DNA of 64,000 bases from Pagrus major (Eukaryota > Chordata > Actinopteri > Spariformes > Sparidae): assembly GCF_040436345.1 (NCBI RefSeq), contig NC_133227.1:20334671-20398670 (forward strand), given 5' to 3'. A program made the translations under genes and the position numbers. Under the pieces are notes generated by a model, which was not told the origin of the DNA, did not search any database, and worked only from the letters and a program-made list of their open reading frames with translations. Positions 35,325-46,847 of the stretch are shown one piece after another. The first letter of the stretch is position 1; each line of letters opens with the position of its first letter.

Positions 35325-35825
35325 GGCGGTCCTAGCTTGCATGACGCCCTGGGCGAACCCCCCCACCCCCACCCCCCAACAAAATAAGTTTTTATTAAAC
35401 TAATATTCACAATATTATTATGACTGAAATGTGCTTTATTTGGAAGCAATTTGTGATGTGATTGACTTTAGCCTACTGATTGCATTAGTTGTGCACTATT
35501 AGATGAATCTAATATGAATATATACATAACTAATTTCTCATTTTGGTTTGCAGTAACTGGGCAATTTTCATTCTCATATTTATTATTATTAATAACAATA
35601 CACTGCCCACACTGTCTATAATTACACTGTTTATATTTGTACATATTATGTATATACGATTCTATTTCTTACTTTTTTATTACATTGTTTATTTTTTACT
35701 ATTATTATTGTTTATTGTTATATGGAACTGTCCTTTGACTGCTGCGACGCACAGATTTCCCCGTTTGCGGCACCCCCTGCTTCACCGCTCCCCCGCACCA
35801 GTAGGGGGAGCTGAGGTCCAAAGAT
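35325..35825 (+). mobile_element. hAT-like element fragment
   Basis: The left end CAGTGGCGGTCCTAGCTTGC continues into ATGACGC and is the inverted counterpart of the right end of the element at 37183-37742, so both belong to one family. A matching right terminus was not found. The 3' limit given, around the GC-rich stretch near 35810, is approximate. No transposase frame is present. Confidence 0.6.
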
Positions 35826-36109
35826 GAACCTATTGATCACTGATTTGATCTTTTCACTGTAAAACTTTCGTCGCTACAACAATAAATGACTTTATTGACA
35901 AATTTCATGTTGCTTTTCCCTAGAGACTTGGATTGTAACGCTGTATCTTAAAAATTATCCAATTGTGGTTGTTCATTAGAACATAATGCCAAGAGTTTCC
36001 AAGGTTTTTTTTAATGACACATATAGTACTAGTCTATTTGTCACAGTTTTCCCTTGAGGTTTAATACCCTTTGAAATTATATTAAACGATGTAAGTAAGA
36101 TGCAGGAGG

Positions 36110-36400
36110 TCAGATGAATTGATGGATTATTCTGCTCTCTGTCGTTTATGCTGACTTTCTCAGTTGTCTCTATACATTCAGCCATATATGGGCCTCCGAA
36201 TAGCTCTGTTGGTCATACTGCCGTCACTCTTCTGCTTTAAAACCACAGTAAAAGTTTCTCTGCAGAAGGCTAGATAAGACAAAATGCTTCTTAGTATTCA
36301 GGAAAGGAGTCCCCTGTCAGCTCCACTTATACAATTTTTATCAGTGTATGTATTTGTTGTGTATCAATACAACACGGATAAGAATTGTTGTCGCTGTCAT
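36110..36400 (+). repeat. Dispersed repeat R1, copy between the il4/13 genes
   Basis: This is the partner of 28405-28700 in the same orientation. Shared blocks include GCCATATATGGGC, AGACAAAATGCTTCTTAGTA and TGTATCAATAC. The two copies differ by many substitutions and small gaps, indicating age. Confidence 0.55.
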
Positions 36401-37182
36401 TGTAACGCAGAATCTACAGTACAACACAATACATGTTTAACTAACATAGAACTTAATATTAGTTCTACATTACATAAAATAATCTGACATGAAGGCACTT
36501 GAAGGCAATTGGGTACACTCAAAGCACAGAAAGTGGGAGGGAATGGGTTAATCTAGCTATTAGTGGTCTAAGAGGAAGTGTTTGTTCTCCTCTACAGAAT
36601 GACATTGAGATTACACATTTGAATGCTCCTGCTCCATTGCAGTTTTCTTACTTTAAGTGAATATAGATCACATTTAAAATCCATGTATGGAAGTGTGCCT
36701 TTTTTGTTATTCTCATAACTACAAATTATAACTGTAGTTGTGCTTTTAAACATGAACTTGTCAGCTGCAAATATAAGAACCTTGCTTAAATTCCATGTCG
36801 TGCAAATAGGTCATGAAGTGACACTAGGAGCATAGTTGACACTAGTAGGAAGTATAGGACACTGGCTGAACTGGCCATCTTATTATCTCAAAATTTTCTT
36901 TATTTGAATCCTAAGTTATCCTAAATAAGTAAGCTATTTCTTTTTCCAATTATTTTTATTGTGGTGTGGTGTTAACAATAATGCAACAGTTGGCTTGACT
37001 CCGATTTTCTCCAGTTCAGCATGTTAAAACTCAATTTATTTGAGGAACTTGATAATTCTACATCTGATAAGTAAAGACTACAATCGTCAGCATATAATGA
37101 TATTTTAGTTTCTCCTACAATTGTTACTCTTTTATTACCTGCCAGATTTTATTTTAAGAGCTGTCTCTCTGTATATCAGGTT

Positions 37183-37742
37183 CAGTGGCGGTTCCTCATA
37201 TGGGCAATACAGGCAGCCACCCAGGGCGGCATTTGTGGAGGGGCGGCATGAGCACCCGCAAAAAAAAAAAAAAGCGAGCAGACAGTTGCCCACAGTAACC
37301 AGCTCTGTAGCAGCCACCTCTGGGCTTATCTCATCTCAGCGGATCAACCCCAGTGCCGACCCGTACCAGCTGCCTTAAATTTTGTGTTGCTCATTTACAC
37401 GTCAAGTCAATATGTCATGTTGCCGTGTGGGGAGTGGGCGGCTGGGCGCCCTCTGTTTTGTAAAGGTGCATCTGCTGCTGAGAAAGTCTCACATACAGAG
37501 GTTGTGGAAGAAGGAGAAGGGGGAGGGGGGCAGATAGGTTCAGCTCTGGACCTCAGCTCTCCTTACTGGTGCGAGGGAGCGGTGAAGCAGGGGATTCAGA
37601 ATCAGAATCAGAATTCCTTTATTAGTCTCGTAAACAAAGAAATTTGTGTGTCACAGCAGCCAAAGGACAGTTCAATATAACAATAAACAATAATAATAGT
37701 AAAAAATCCCCCAGTGCGTCATGCAAGCTAGAACCGCCACTG
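37183..37742. mobile_element. Complete non-autonomous hAT-type element, 560 bp
   Basis: Termini CAGTGGCGGTTC and GAACCGCCACTG are inverted repeats of each other. The flanks are ATCAGGTT on the left (37175-37182) and ATCAGGTC on the right (37743-37750), a 7/8 match. The 8-bp target duplication is the hallmark of hAT transposition. The interior has a poly(A) run, GC-rich DNA and a CTTTATTAGTCTCGTAAAC stretch, but no transposase. It ends about 270 bases before the TATA box of il4/13 copy 2. Confidence 0.85.
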
Positions 37743-37879
37743 ATCAGGTCCTTTGTTTTATGCTCTGCTGTGACAGTTGATAATAAATTACTTGTAAAAC
37801 AACCAGGCTATAATTTCTGACGTTCTCTGGTGACTTTCAGTAAGTGATTGCTTATTGGTATAGCAGCTTTCCTATACTG

Positions 37880-38050
37880 AGTTCAGAGAAATTTGTGAAT
37901 TTGCTCATCAACCACACAAATATCAGTCACATCTGATCTTGCACTGCAGACCGACAGCTTGATCTTTGTGCTGAGTGAAACATCACAGCAAAGGCGTGGG
38001 CCAAGCAAGTATAAATCTTGTGTTCTCAGTCGAGACTTCAGAACAGGCTG
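37880..38050 (+). promoter_or_regulatory. il4/13: Promoter of il4/13 copy 2
   Basis: TATAAAT at 38010-38016 sits 107 bases before the start codon. The preceding AAGGCGTGGGCCAAGCAAG differs from copy 1 at one base and contains GCGTGGGC, an EGR-type core. Further upstream GAATTTGCTCATCAACCACA matches copy 1 (GAATTTGCGCATCAACCACA), and a STAT-type TTCAGAGAA lies at 37882-37890. Motif functions are inferred. Confidence 0.7.
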
Positions 38051-38116
38051 AGTGATCAATTCAAGGGCTTCTTGAAATATCTCCATCTTGAGGTCAACAA
38101 CCAACAAGCTTGTGTC

Positions 38117-39367
38117 ATGACGATGAATATGCTTCTTCTGGTATCTGCTGTGGCTCTGCTGGTCGGTCCAGCTGTTGTCAGTCCTCGTAATATTCAGGAG
38201 TCTGATGTAAATCGGCTAAAGCTAAACGCGATATACGAGCAGGCTGAGAAATGCAGTGAATCTCTCACTGAGGTAAGAACCCCTTTGATGAATACAACTG
38301 TTCTTCCACTTATTAACATCCTATTGTACCTGAAGTCCATATCAAACTCATTCTTCTAATATGTGCTGTAGGATATCTTTGTGGAGAATGTGTCACTTCT
38401 GACTCAAGGCAGGGACCAATGTGGGGTGAGTGTTTTTGAAACATTAGTTTTAATATGAGCTCTGAGTATTTTTCAGAAACAAATAACAGTACACTAATAA
38501 TTTTTCTTGTATTTATGTAGCTTTTTGCCAAAGAACAGTGAAAATTTCAGATATTTATATAAATAATTCCCAGAAATATTACAGTTAGTGTCCTGTGTGT
38601 GTTTGTGTTAATCTATACATTTTCTGATGGTCAAATAAGCACCAAACACAGTAACTGGAGGGTAAAAACATAATAAGATCTGTTTCAAAGCAGCCAACAG
38701 AAGCTACAGAATTTGTGTTTGTATGGCGGGTTTATTTGATGTATTTTTGTGTTGTTTTAGAAGTTAATATAAGATTTTTAAATACTTTTGGTCGATTCCA
38801 TTACATGGTCGTAACAATAACGTGTGCTCCCCTAAACACAGTTGTGCATATTAAAAAGTATTTCCAAACCTTGTCTGGGGAAGTTATAAGAAAATAAAGC
38901 AAAATTCTAAGAATAAAATAAACTCATCTTTTCTTTGAGGATTTTAGCAGCATGTGTTTTTGCCGTTGAGCTTTTTGGTTTGCTATACATTTTTGTCTAT
39001 GTCCCATACAGGATAAGTTCTTCTGCAAAGTGCAAAAGATCCTGCTTAATAAGCATGAAGACTTCTGTAAAAGCACGGACAAGACGGTGCTTGTGAGGAC
39101 CCTGCAGGCATTTAACAATGGCAGAAATGTAAGAGTTGGTTTCTTCTGACAAATGTGGCAGAAATCTTTCTTTAAACTGGCGAAAACAAATGAAATGTGA
39201 ACATAGAGTGACAGTGGAGGAGCATTTACACAGGTCTGACATGATTTGTCTTTCAGTGTACACTACATGGGGTGACAACAACTGTGGAGGTTCCAGTATC
39301 CAAACTTTTGGGACATGTCAAGCGCTGTGTCCAGCACAGAAACTTCCACGGGACATATAAGAAGTAG
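38117..39367 (+). CDS. il4/13: IL-4/IL-13-like cytokine, tandem copy 2
   Basis: This is the second secreted cytokine of the IL-4/13 family, in the same orientation as copy 1. Coding exons 38117-38272, 38372-38425, 39012-39128 and 39257-39367 give 145 residues, all introns phase 0. The signal peptide is residues 1 to about 22. Exons 2 (54 nt in both) and 3 align closely with copy 1, including the identical DKFFCKV start of exon 3. It has six cysteines: 46, 69, 75, 89, 110 and 133. This is the count of mammalian IL-4 with three disulfides; copy 1 lacks the equivalents of 46 and 89. Sequons are N58-V-S and N109-C-T, the second shared with copy 1. The chosen ATG starts at the signal peptide, and ATG codons at residues 3 and 5 are less likely starts. 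Intron 3 is longer than in copy 1. Function is inferred from family and synteny. Confidence 0.85.
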
Positions 39368-39620
39368 CAGCCCCTGAATAACATGGAAATCCACCAAGAA
39401 TATGTTTTTTTCATTTTAACATTGAATATGTTGTGGTCTGAGCCGAATGCAATCAAATACAGGCTAAGAGGTTAGAGTTAGCTTGTTTATTTATTTTTTG
39501 TCCTGTATTTAATATAATTTATTGAGCTATTGTGTTAAACATATTTGAGTAGCATATTTATTGTAATGGTATCATACAGCATTGAAATACAAAAATAAAT
39601 CACACTTGTCATGAATGGAA
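39368..39620 (+). other. il4/13: 3' UTR of il4/13 copy 2
   Basis: It is AU-rich, with ATTTA words near 39490, 39507 and 39556. The AATAAA at 39594-39599 follows CATACAGCATTGAAATAC, which matches the end of copy 1. The duplicated unit therefore includes the poly(A) region. Confidence 0.7.
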
Positions 39621-42059
39621 ATGCTTTGCGTTATGTGTCGTTTTAACTGAATTTTATGGAAAAGCGCCTCAATAAACATATTAAGGCATGTCATCTCACA
39701 GTATGAATACTGGTGTCATTAAGCTGCTGGCTGACTTTTGAAAGTGTGCTCTTTCACATGTGAAGATATTAAATGTACGTATTGCTGCCGTGCCAGATAA
39801 AGAATCAGATCAGTGTCATGTTTAGACTTAAAAAGTTTATCATTAAAAATAGTTTTTTTTCACTCACAACAAGACACATTATTACATCATACAAATTCAG
39901 CGCAAAACAATAGAACAAATATATTATTTATCTTGTCATGACGTGAAACGTTTCAAGTTACAACATGATATCACGTCATAACATGATAATAATATGTAAC
40001 AATGACCGTGATATTAAAAAATTAAACATTGCTATTGTGTTAATTACACACATATGATGATATTGTGTGAATAATACAGCAAAGATGTTCGGCCTTGTGC
40101 ATCTTTTGTTTATGAGTTCATCTGGCTGCTCTTGCATTAGTGACTGATTAGTTTGATAGTAATTGTCCTTTTTATGGGTTACAGACTCTCTTCACCTCCC
40201 TGCACTCATATATTGGGGGTAATTTATATGCTAAAAACAGACACAAAACACATAGTAAACAAAACTTTAAGAGACTGTGATAATATCACTATCGTAAATT
40301 TGTTTGGCCATGATAATCATGCAGTGAAAATCTGATATAGTGGCAGCCCAAAACGCGATAAGCTTGTATTTCACAGTAATGTGAAAATACCTTGATAAAG
40401 CATGAAAACATCTTGTAACTAACATTTTTCTGGTTGTAACATGATATTGTTCTGTTTGTTTTGCAATGAGCTTCCGTACTATTCAACTAATAGTCGCCAT
40501 GCAGCAATTGATTGGTAAAAATTAAAAAAAGGAAGTTTTAAATTTTAATAAATTCAAAATGTATTATACAAAGATGATTTTAAGCAGTCCAGACTACAAA
40601 TTTAAAAAAACAAAAAAAAACAAGAAATCTTTGAATAACCTTCATGACCGCTCATTGATCATTTACTTTTCAACAGGACCAGAGGGAACCACCGCATGAT
40701 GACAGTATTTTGTTATTTATGTGTGTGCAGAAATAGCAATGCATAAACGTTTAGAAGTTCAAATGATCGCTCAAATATTGATGATTCTGTAAATCATTCA
40801 GCCCCCAAAGAACTTCTGAAGAACCCTGTGTTCATGGAGTGCACTCAACCAATCGGCGCACCCCAGAAATACATTTGTGTAGCTGCTCTCTGCCTGGCTG
40901 TGGTGAGCTGCCTCGCCGACTGACTGAGGAGCTCTCTGAGAGAAACATTTTTCACCACTCTTTTCCCCCTTGCCTTGGACAATGTACCCGTCACTCAGTG
41001 ACTTGATGCAATGTGAGAGCTATGGGGAGGCTTGCTCTTGGTGGTGGTTGGGTCTCTGTGTGGCGTTCAGCTGTGTGTATGTGCGCTACTGAACCGTGGC
41101 TCCCTCATTACTAAATAAAGAGAATCACTCTCCTTTTCAACAGCGCTTTTTATAGAACTGTTGGAATATTCCCAATACTTTGTAGAACCTTCCTTCTCAT
41201 GCTTCTCTTGAAGGACTTCAAAGGACAAATAAATTCATAGATCAGTTTTTGTAATTGAAGATGAACCTCTGCTCGTTCAGTGGGTCACTACATTACATGA
41301 AGACGACAGACTGGTAAACAGAGATAAAAACTTGTAACATTTCTGCATTAAAATGTTTAAAAACAAGAAAGAAATCCATAATTTCACTCAAGTTAACGGC
41401 GTGTTTCATTCGGTCGTCTGTCTCTATGACATCAGGGAGAGAGTCAGAGAGTGAGGAGCGTGCAGTAACGTAACGTGGATAAAACTTTAAAGCAGTACCT
41501 CGTCTGAGATAGAGGTAGATGTAGATAGACCGGTTGCTTAACAATAAAGACAGCAACTCCCACGATCCCACGTTTCTGACGTCTTTTGTTTTGCTTTAAT
41601 TGAGAAACCCCGAGTGGCAGAAATGACATACTGTGCATTTAAGTAAAAGGTCACTGTGCAATTATATAAAAATACACAATAAAAAGAAAATAATAACATT
41701 GTTTATGCTGTTTTATTTTTTTTGTGAGGTAGAATGCTTTATTATCTGAGCACGTTGGGGAGAGTGGGGCGCAGAAAGTTAGAAATCCTAGTACCATTTT
41801 GCATTTTTAAGAACACAATACAATACAGGAGGTAACTGTGTTCCACCATTCACTTTCAGTTTAACATTAGATTATGTGGCAAATAAGACCTACTTTCATT
41901 GTGTAGGAGCCACAATTAAGTTTATAGTTAATTAATTTTTCATCTAAAATGTGTCTGTACAAATGTGTGCACCCTCCTAGTGAGGGGCGCTAATCTATAA
42001 ATTGGTGCTGGGGACAAGGCGGGTTACAGTAGACACCGTCATTTACTTCATTATTGACC

Positions 42060-42420
42060 TACATTTTTGGGAAAACACATTTGGACCCGTTTTTAAGCCA
42101 GTAAGACAATCACATATATGAAATTCTTTATTTTGAGTCCTAACAGCCCAGATTATGAGCTGCTGACAGTGTTTCAGATCAAAGTTTTTTTTTAAAAAAA
42201 AAAAAGAAACTAAGACATTTAAAAGGTATTAAATCACTCAGCAAACTAGATTTTGGACGTTCCGAGATTTGCATCCACTTGTTTTTCAGCCGATCAAATA
42301 TATGAAATTCTGAATGTTGGGTCCTAACAGCCCCGAATATGAGCTGCTAGGCTGCTAACAGTGTTTATCAGGACCAGTTCCAACCTCAAAAGTTTGACAG
42401 TTATGTTTTCTAATGAAGCA
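42060..42420 (+). repeat. Tandem duplication, about 186-bp period
   Basis: ATATATGAAATTC then GAGTCCTAACAGCCC and TATGAGCTGCTGACAGTG (from about 42114) recurs with changes from about 42299 (GGGTCCTAACAGCCCCGAAT, TATGAGCTGCTAGG). The upstream parts are also similar. There are two diverged copies and no open frame. Confidence 0.65.
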
Positions 42421-43509
42421 GTTTAATTTCAAAGAATCTGTGTTACCAGTAGTATCATGTGGCCTCTTTAAAGGATAAAATAAGATTTGCGTTAGATCTG
42501 TTTTCATGGCTACCAGTTCAAACCCCATGTGGGAATGTTTGCAAGTATGCAGATGAGTCTGAATCTCCCTGAGGCGATATAACCTGACCTGTTATTGAAC
42601 TCTATCACACCGGCTTTGCTCTTCCGATAGGATCCAGCAGGTATCATGCTGATGACACTTACTGCATCTCACAACAAGAGTTCAGATCTTTGCTTCTCAC
42701 CAGCATCCTATAACAAAACAAATCCCTGTGTAAAAGCGGATCAGGATCTTCACAGTGACTTGATAAATATAATTTTGTGACGCTCTTGATCTGTACACAC
42801 GCAGACATACGCACTCAGCTGCCTCTGCTGCGTTTTTATTGTGTTCTTGGTCGATTAGCCTCGGGGCTGTCTTCAGGGCCTGGAGCCAGTGGGAGCAGGG
42901 GAGGGGAGGAGCGGGTGGCTGCATCTGCCAGGGGACCTCCTTCAGGGGCCCCACTGTGGCCTGGCTCGGTTTTCATGTCTGTCTTCAAAAGCACAGCCCC
43001 GTGGAGGGAGAGAGCGAGAGACAGAGGGGAAGACGTAGCGCTGCCATTGTTATTTTCCCGTGTGCCCTCAGTCTGTATATGGGTCTGCAGTGGCGCTGCG
43101 TGTCAGCACTGAGCTGCTTTACACGTCCTTGTTTACATGTTTTTCACCCTCAAGGCGATCAGAAATGCAGAACATACACAGTACTGTCAACAGACATGTT
43201 CCCATCCAGTGTTTATGATTTTGTAAGCACTCCTTTCTTCCATTATTTTACTTAATTAGTAGCAAACTCTGATATATATGCTACTTTAGCAGAATACTTG
43301 TTGTTGTAATAATATCGTTCAATGTATGGAAGATGATTAGAGCCAAAGTTCTGACTTTAATGTCAGAATATGATTATATCATTGTTTACACTACCTTTTA
43401 TATGACTTATTTTGTATTGTAGGTTACTTATTTTCCTAAATGTATCTTATTTTATTTTATTGTTATTCTTTTAGGTACTGGTGTCAGCATTTACTCCTTT
43501 TACACTACT

Positions 43510-43640
43510 AGTCTACTGCAGTGGCGGACTCAGGATGTGTGAGGGGCAGGGGCAAAATAAAAGGGGGGAACCAGCTGTATGTGGTGGGGCACCAGCACAC
43601 AGAAACTCACCAGATACATTTACAGTGAACTGTAGGGGGA
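43510..43640 (+). mobile_element. hAT-like terminal fragment
   Basis: GCAGTGGCGGACTCAGGATG resembles the CAGTGGCGG terminus of the elements at 35325 and 37183. The opposite end was not identified, so the 3' limit is approximate. Confidence 0.4.
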
Positions 43641-45186
43641 CTCTAGAAGGCACTTTATCATGTTTTATCTACCATACGGCATCCAAGACGGCACTCACGC
43701 AATGTTTTGGGTTTTTTTTTACATCCATGGCGCTAATCCTCTTCTGTATCTACAAAAAACACAATGTGCTCTACGTTTCTACAGCATATACTGTACCTTT
43801 AATATTCAAAAAAGGGCTATTTTATAGGTTCCTCCCACATTATATTGTATTTATTATTGATAATACAAAAAATAATTTGTTTCCTCTGCCCTCTGTTGTT
43901 GTTCTCACCTGTCTTCGAAATTATTAAATATATATTTTCTAATATATTTTCTAGGATTTGTGGAGGAGCAGAGACACTTAACAGTTGGTGGCAGCGTTAC
44001 ACCAAGGCTGCATCTGTATTTTTGAAAATTAAATAGAAGAAAAAAAAGCAGCTCTCATCCTTCAGTCTTTTGCCAGGATTTAAAAACCATACTGCGATAC
44101 CTGTTATTCAAAGCAGGCGGAGTGAAGAGCTAATTAACAGTGTGTAAGTGGACATGGCTTTGATTGGACGATGTCCCCCTCCTGTGTAGGAGGGCGTAGC
44201 CTCCTCGTGCCACCCCTCCTCTCATGGCTGCGGGTCCTCTGGGTGCTCCTGCTGTCACAGGAGTTTAGTTTCAGGCTGTCCGGGCCGGCAGGGACGCATT
44301 CACCTTGACATGATCAAGTTGGAAATGAAAAGAGCTAAATCCAGACAGTCAGGATGACAGCCATGTGGACCGTCAGGGATTTAGTCAGTTTCTTTCCGTG
44401 ATTCTCTCTTTTCTTTTTTATTTTCTTCCCATTCACGTGTCATTTCTCTTCTTCTTCCTTCCATCTATCCTTACTTTCCTCCTTCCATCTCATTTCATCC
44501 CTGCGTTTTATCTCTTCCTCTACTTCCTATTGTACTTCCTTCATCCCTTCCTTGATAGTCTTCTGCGTGTCCCTTCTTTTCCTGACCTTTTTTCTTTCAT
44601 CTTCTCTCTCTGACTCTCTTTCTTCCCTTTCCTCCTTCCTCCTCCAACACTTCTTTCCTCTCCTCTTTCCTTCTTCCTCATTTCCCCCATCTCACTACAC
44701 TACAGCCACATTTTCTTAGAGAGGATTGTTATGTTCAGCAGACTGTACGGTGATTATACGTTCATATACTCTAATCTGAGTTTGTGTGCAGACCTGCACC
44801 CGACCAGCTAAGTGCTTTGTAGAAAAAAAAATCACGCCACAGTCAGTTATTTCTGGCTGGGTTAATCTTATTTCTCTGGGCACTTTGATAATGGAGAGGA
44901 CTTGAATAATGAATGGGGTGTATAATACTGTTCTTCAGGCCCGCTGAATGAATTAAACAAGTGCCTATAAGTGAGTTTCTGTGAGTGTCTCTAATACAGC
45001 GTCCCTCCTTTGTCCTTTCCAATTCCACGCTCTTATTTTGTATTTTAGGGATTCAAAAAATTACAAACTTCTGCAGGAAGAAAAAAAACTGAATAAATGA
45101 TCAAATGTCATTAATTTATGCTAAAACAACACAATTGATCACAGCTGTAGAGGAAGGATCTCTCTGCCTGTGCTCATGTCCCGTCA

Positions 45187-45203
45187 TGTGTGTGTGTGTG
45201 TGT
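45187..45203 (+). repeat. Short (GT)n microsatellite
   Basis: About eight GT units. Confidence 0.8.
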
Positions 45204-45584
45204 GCACATCTCAATAGCCTCTGCATAATGCATGGTGTGTTCGGTCGTCAGACAGCTTGACCTCACACACAGACTATGAGACTCTAAATGTTTCTCCGTC
45301 ACAGAAGTTCACTGATCTCTCTGCAGAGCTGACACTTAGTGAAATAATAACAGATGAATGATGTTGCGTGAGGAGGAGGGTGTTGATATTTCAGAACATA
45401 GAAGTGTTTTGTTTTTTTTTTCACTCATTAATAATCATAATTTGGTTTATTTGATATTATTAGTAAGTAAAAGTGACACGAGCCAAGATTTCTCTTCAGT
45501 CACAAACTTATTAATACTGAAAGTACTGGAACACTGTTTTTATTATTTCATTTTCATTCCATTATATGTTATTTTTATTCATAA

Positions 45585-45785
45585 TTAATTTAGAAAATAG
45601 TGAAAAATGTCAGTCACAGGCCCATCCAGACCAAAACATCCAAATATTATTTTATAATGATGAGAATAACAGGAAACTCTCTGATTTGAGATGCTGAAAC
45701 TGAGAAATGACTCAGAATTGTTTTTGATCAGTTTTCTGTGAAGGGATTCATCAAGTCATTGACTAATTATTTCACCACTATGTGA
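45585..45785. repeat. Degenerate fish DNA-transposon copy
   Basis: The order AAAATAGTGAAAAATGTCAG, then CTGATTTGAGATGCTGAAAC, then GTCATTGACTAATTATTTCA follows a very common non-autonomous element of teleost genomes. It is diverged, and its termini are not precise. Confidence 0.55.
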
Positions 45786-45824
45786 CACTATTGTGCCAAT
45801 CTGTCCTGTTTGCCTATTGCACCA

Positions 45825-45985
45825 TCAGAAGCAGAAGAAGTATTCAGATCCTTGACTTTAGTTAAACATCTCTGTAAAAATGCTCCAACACAAGTCAAAG
45901 TACTGCATTCAAAACTGTTTAAGTTTAAAAAAAAAGTATTATCAGCAAGATTTACAGTAAGTATTAAAGTAAAAGTAAAGTCTAA
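45825..45985 (+). repeat. Degenerate interspersed repeat
   Basis: AGAAGTATTCAGATCCTTGA followed by CTGTAAAAATGCTCCAACAC and TCAAAGTACTGCATTCAAAA resembles a repeat dispersed widely in fish introns and intergenic DNA. It has no coding content. Confidence 0.6.
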
Positions 45986-46847
45986 TGTTGAAGCCAGCCG
46001 AGGCGGAGCTGAGTAGTTTTATTTTTTGGAGTTAATTAACGCAGTTTTCACTCTAAATTTAGCAAAAAAGAGAGAAATATTAAAGAAAGTTTGCAAGAAA
46101 AAGTTTTTTCAAGCATCTACACCAACCACCGTTGATGTCACTATTAGAACTTTACAACTAAAGTTAATTTACAGGTATTTACCTAATATATAAAAAATGG
46201 GGTTTCCAACAGTAGATTTAGTAAGGAAGACGAAGAATCAGACTTTTATCTATGTTGGTATTGTGAGGAAGAAGTATTGTTCAGGGTTGAAGTTGAAAAG
46301 TGAAGCTCTGTGAATAATATTTCCAGCTTTCCTCTCATCCTAGTGTTTGGTGTATTTAGGGGACGATGCAGGAGGGAAATACTTGAACAGCATCATCTTT
46401 CTGATGGGAGCGCTTCCATATCTGAAGCTACGAAGAGAAAACAAATGATTTGAAGCATCGTTTCCTCTCGAAGGATGTTATTAAGGAACAGAACTTAATT
46501 TTTGAACCTGGGTGGGACAGTTCGAGTCACGGAGACAGCTGGAGAATTGATACTACCAAGTCGATAAGGTCAATTAAAGGGATATATACATTTTATTTAT
46601 TTATTTATTTTACCTTTATCTGCATAAACCAACAAATAATTATGTATGGCAGTCTTTATATATCTATATGTACGAGGTTTATATAGCTGCATAAAGATTT
46701 GTGTCTGTATTTACAGTGTGCATACGTGTGAATACATGAATTATGTGTACACATATGGATGTGTGTTATTGGATATTAGTAGTACTCTAACTTATGCCTT
46801 ATAATGCACTACTTCATGCCACAATTAAATTCCAATGGGAAACAATT

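Larger units (their letters stand above)
34360..37870. other. Spacer between the two il4/13 genes
   Basis: No gene is seen. The spacer is largely transposon-derived: a LINE-type tail near 34820, hAT-like sequence from 35325, repeat R1 at 36110-36400 and a complete small hAT element at 37183-37742. Confidence 0.7.

Noticed and set aside
32607..39367. IL-5 or IL-3/GM-CSF-type identity for the two cytokines
   Set aside because: Position after rad50, signal-peptide and exon sizes and cysteine pattern fit IL-4/13 better; mammalian IL5 lies on the other side of RAD50.
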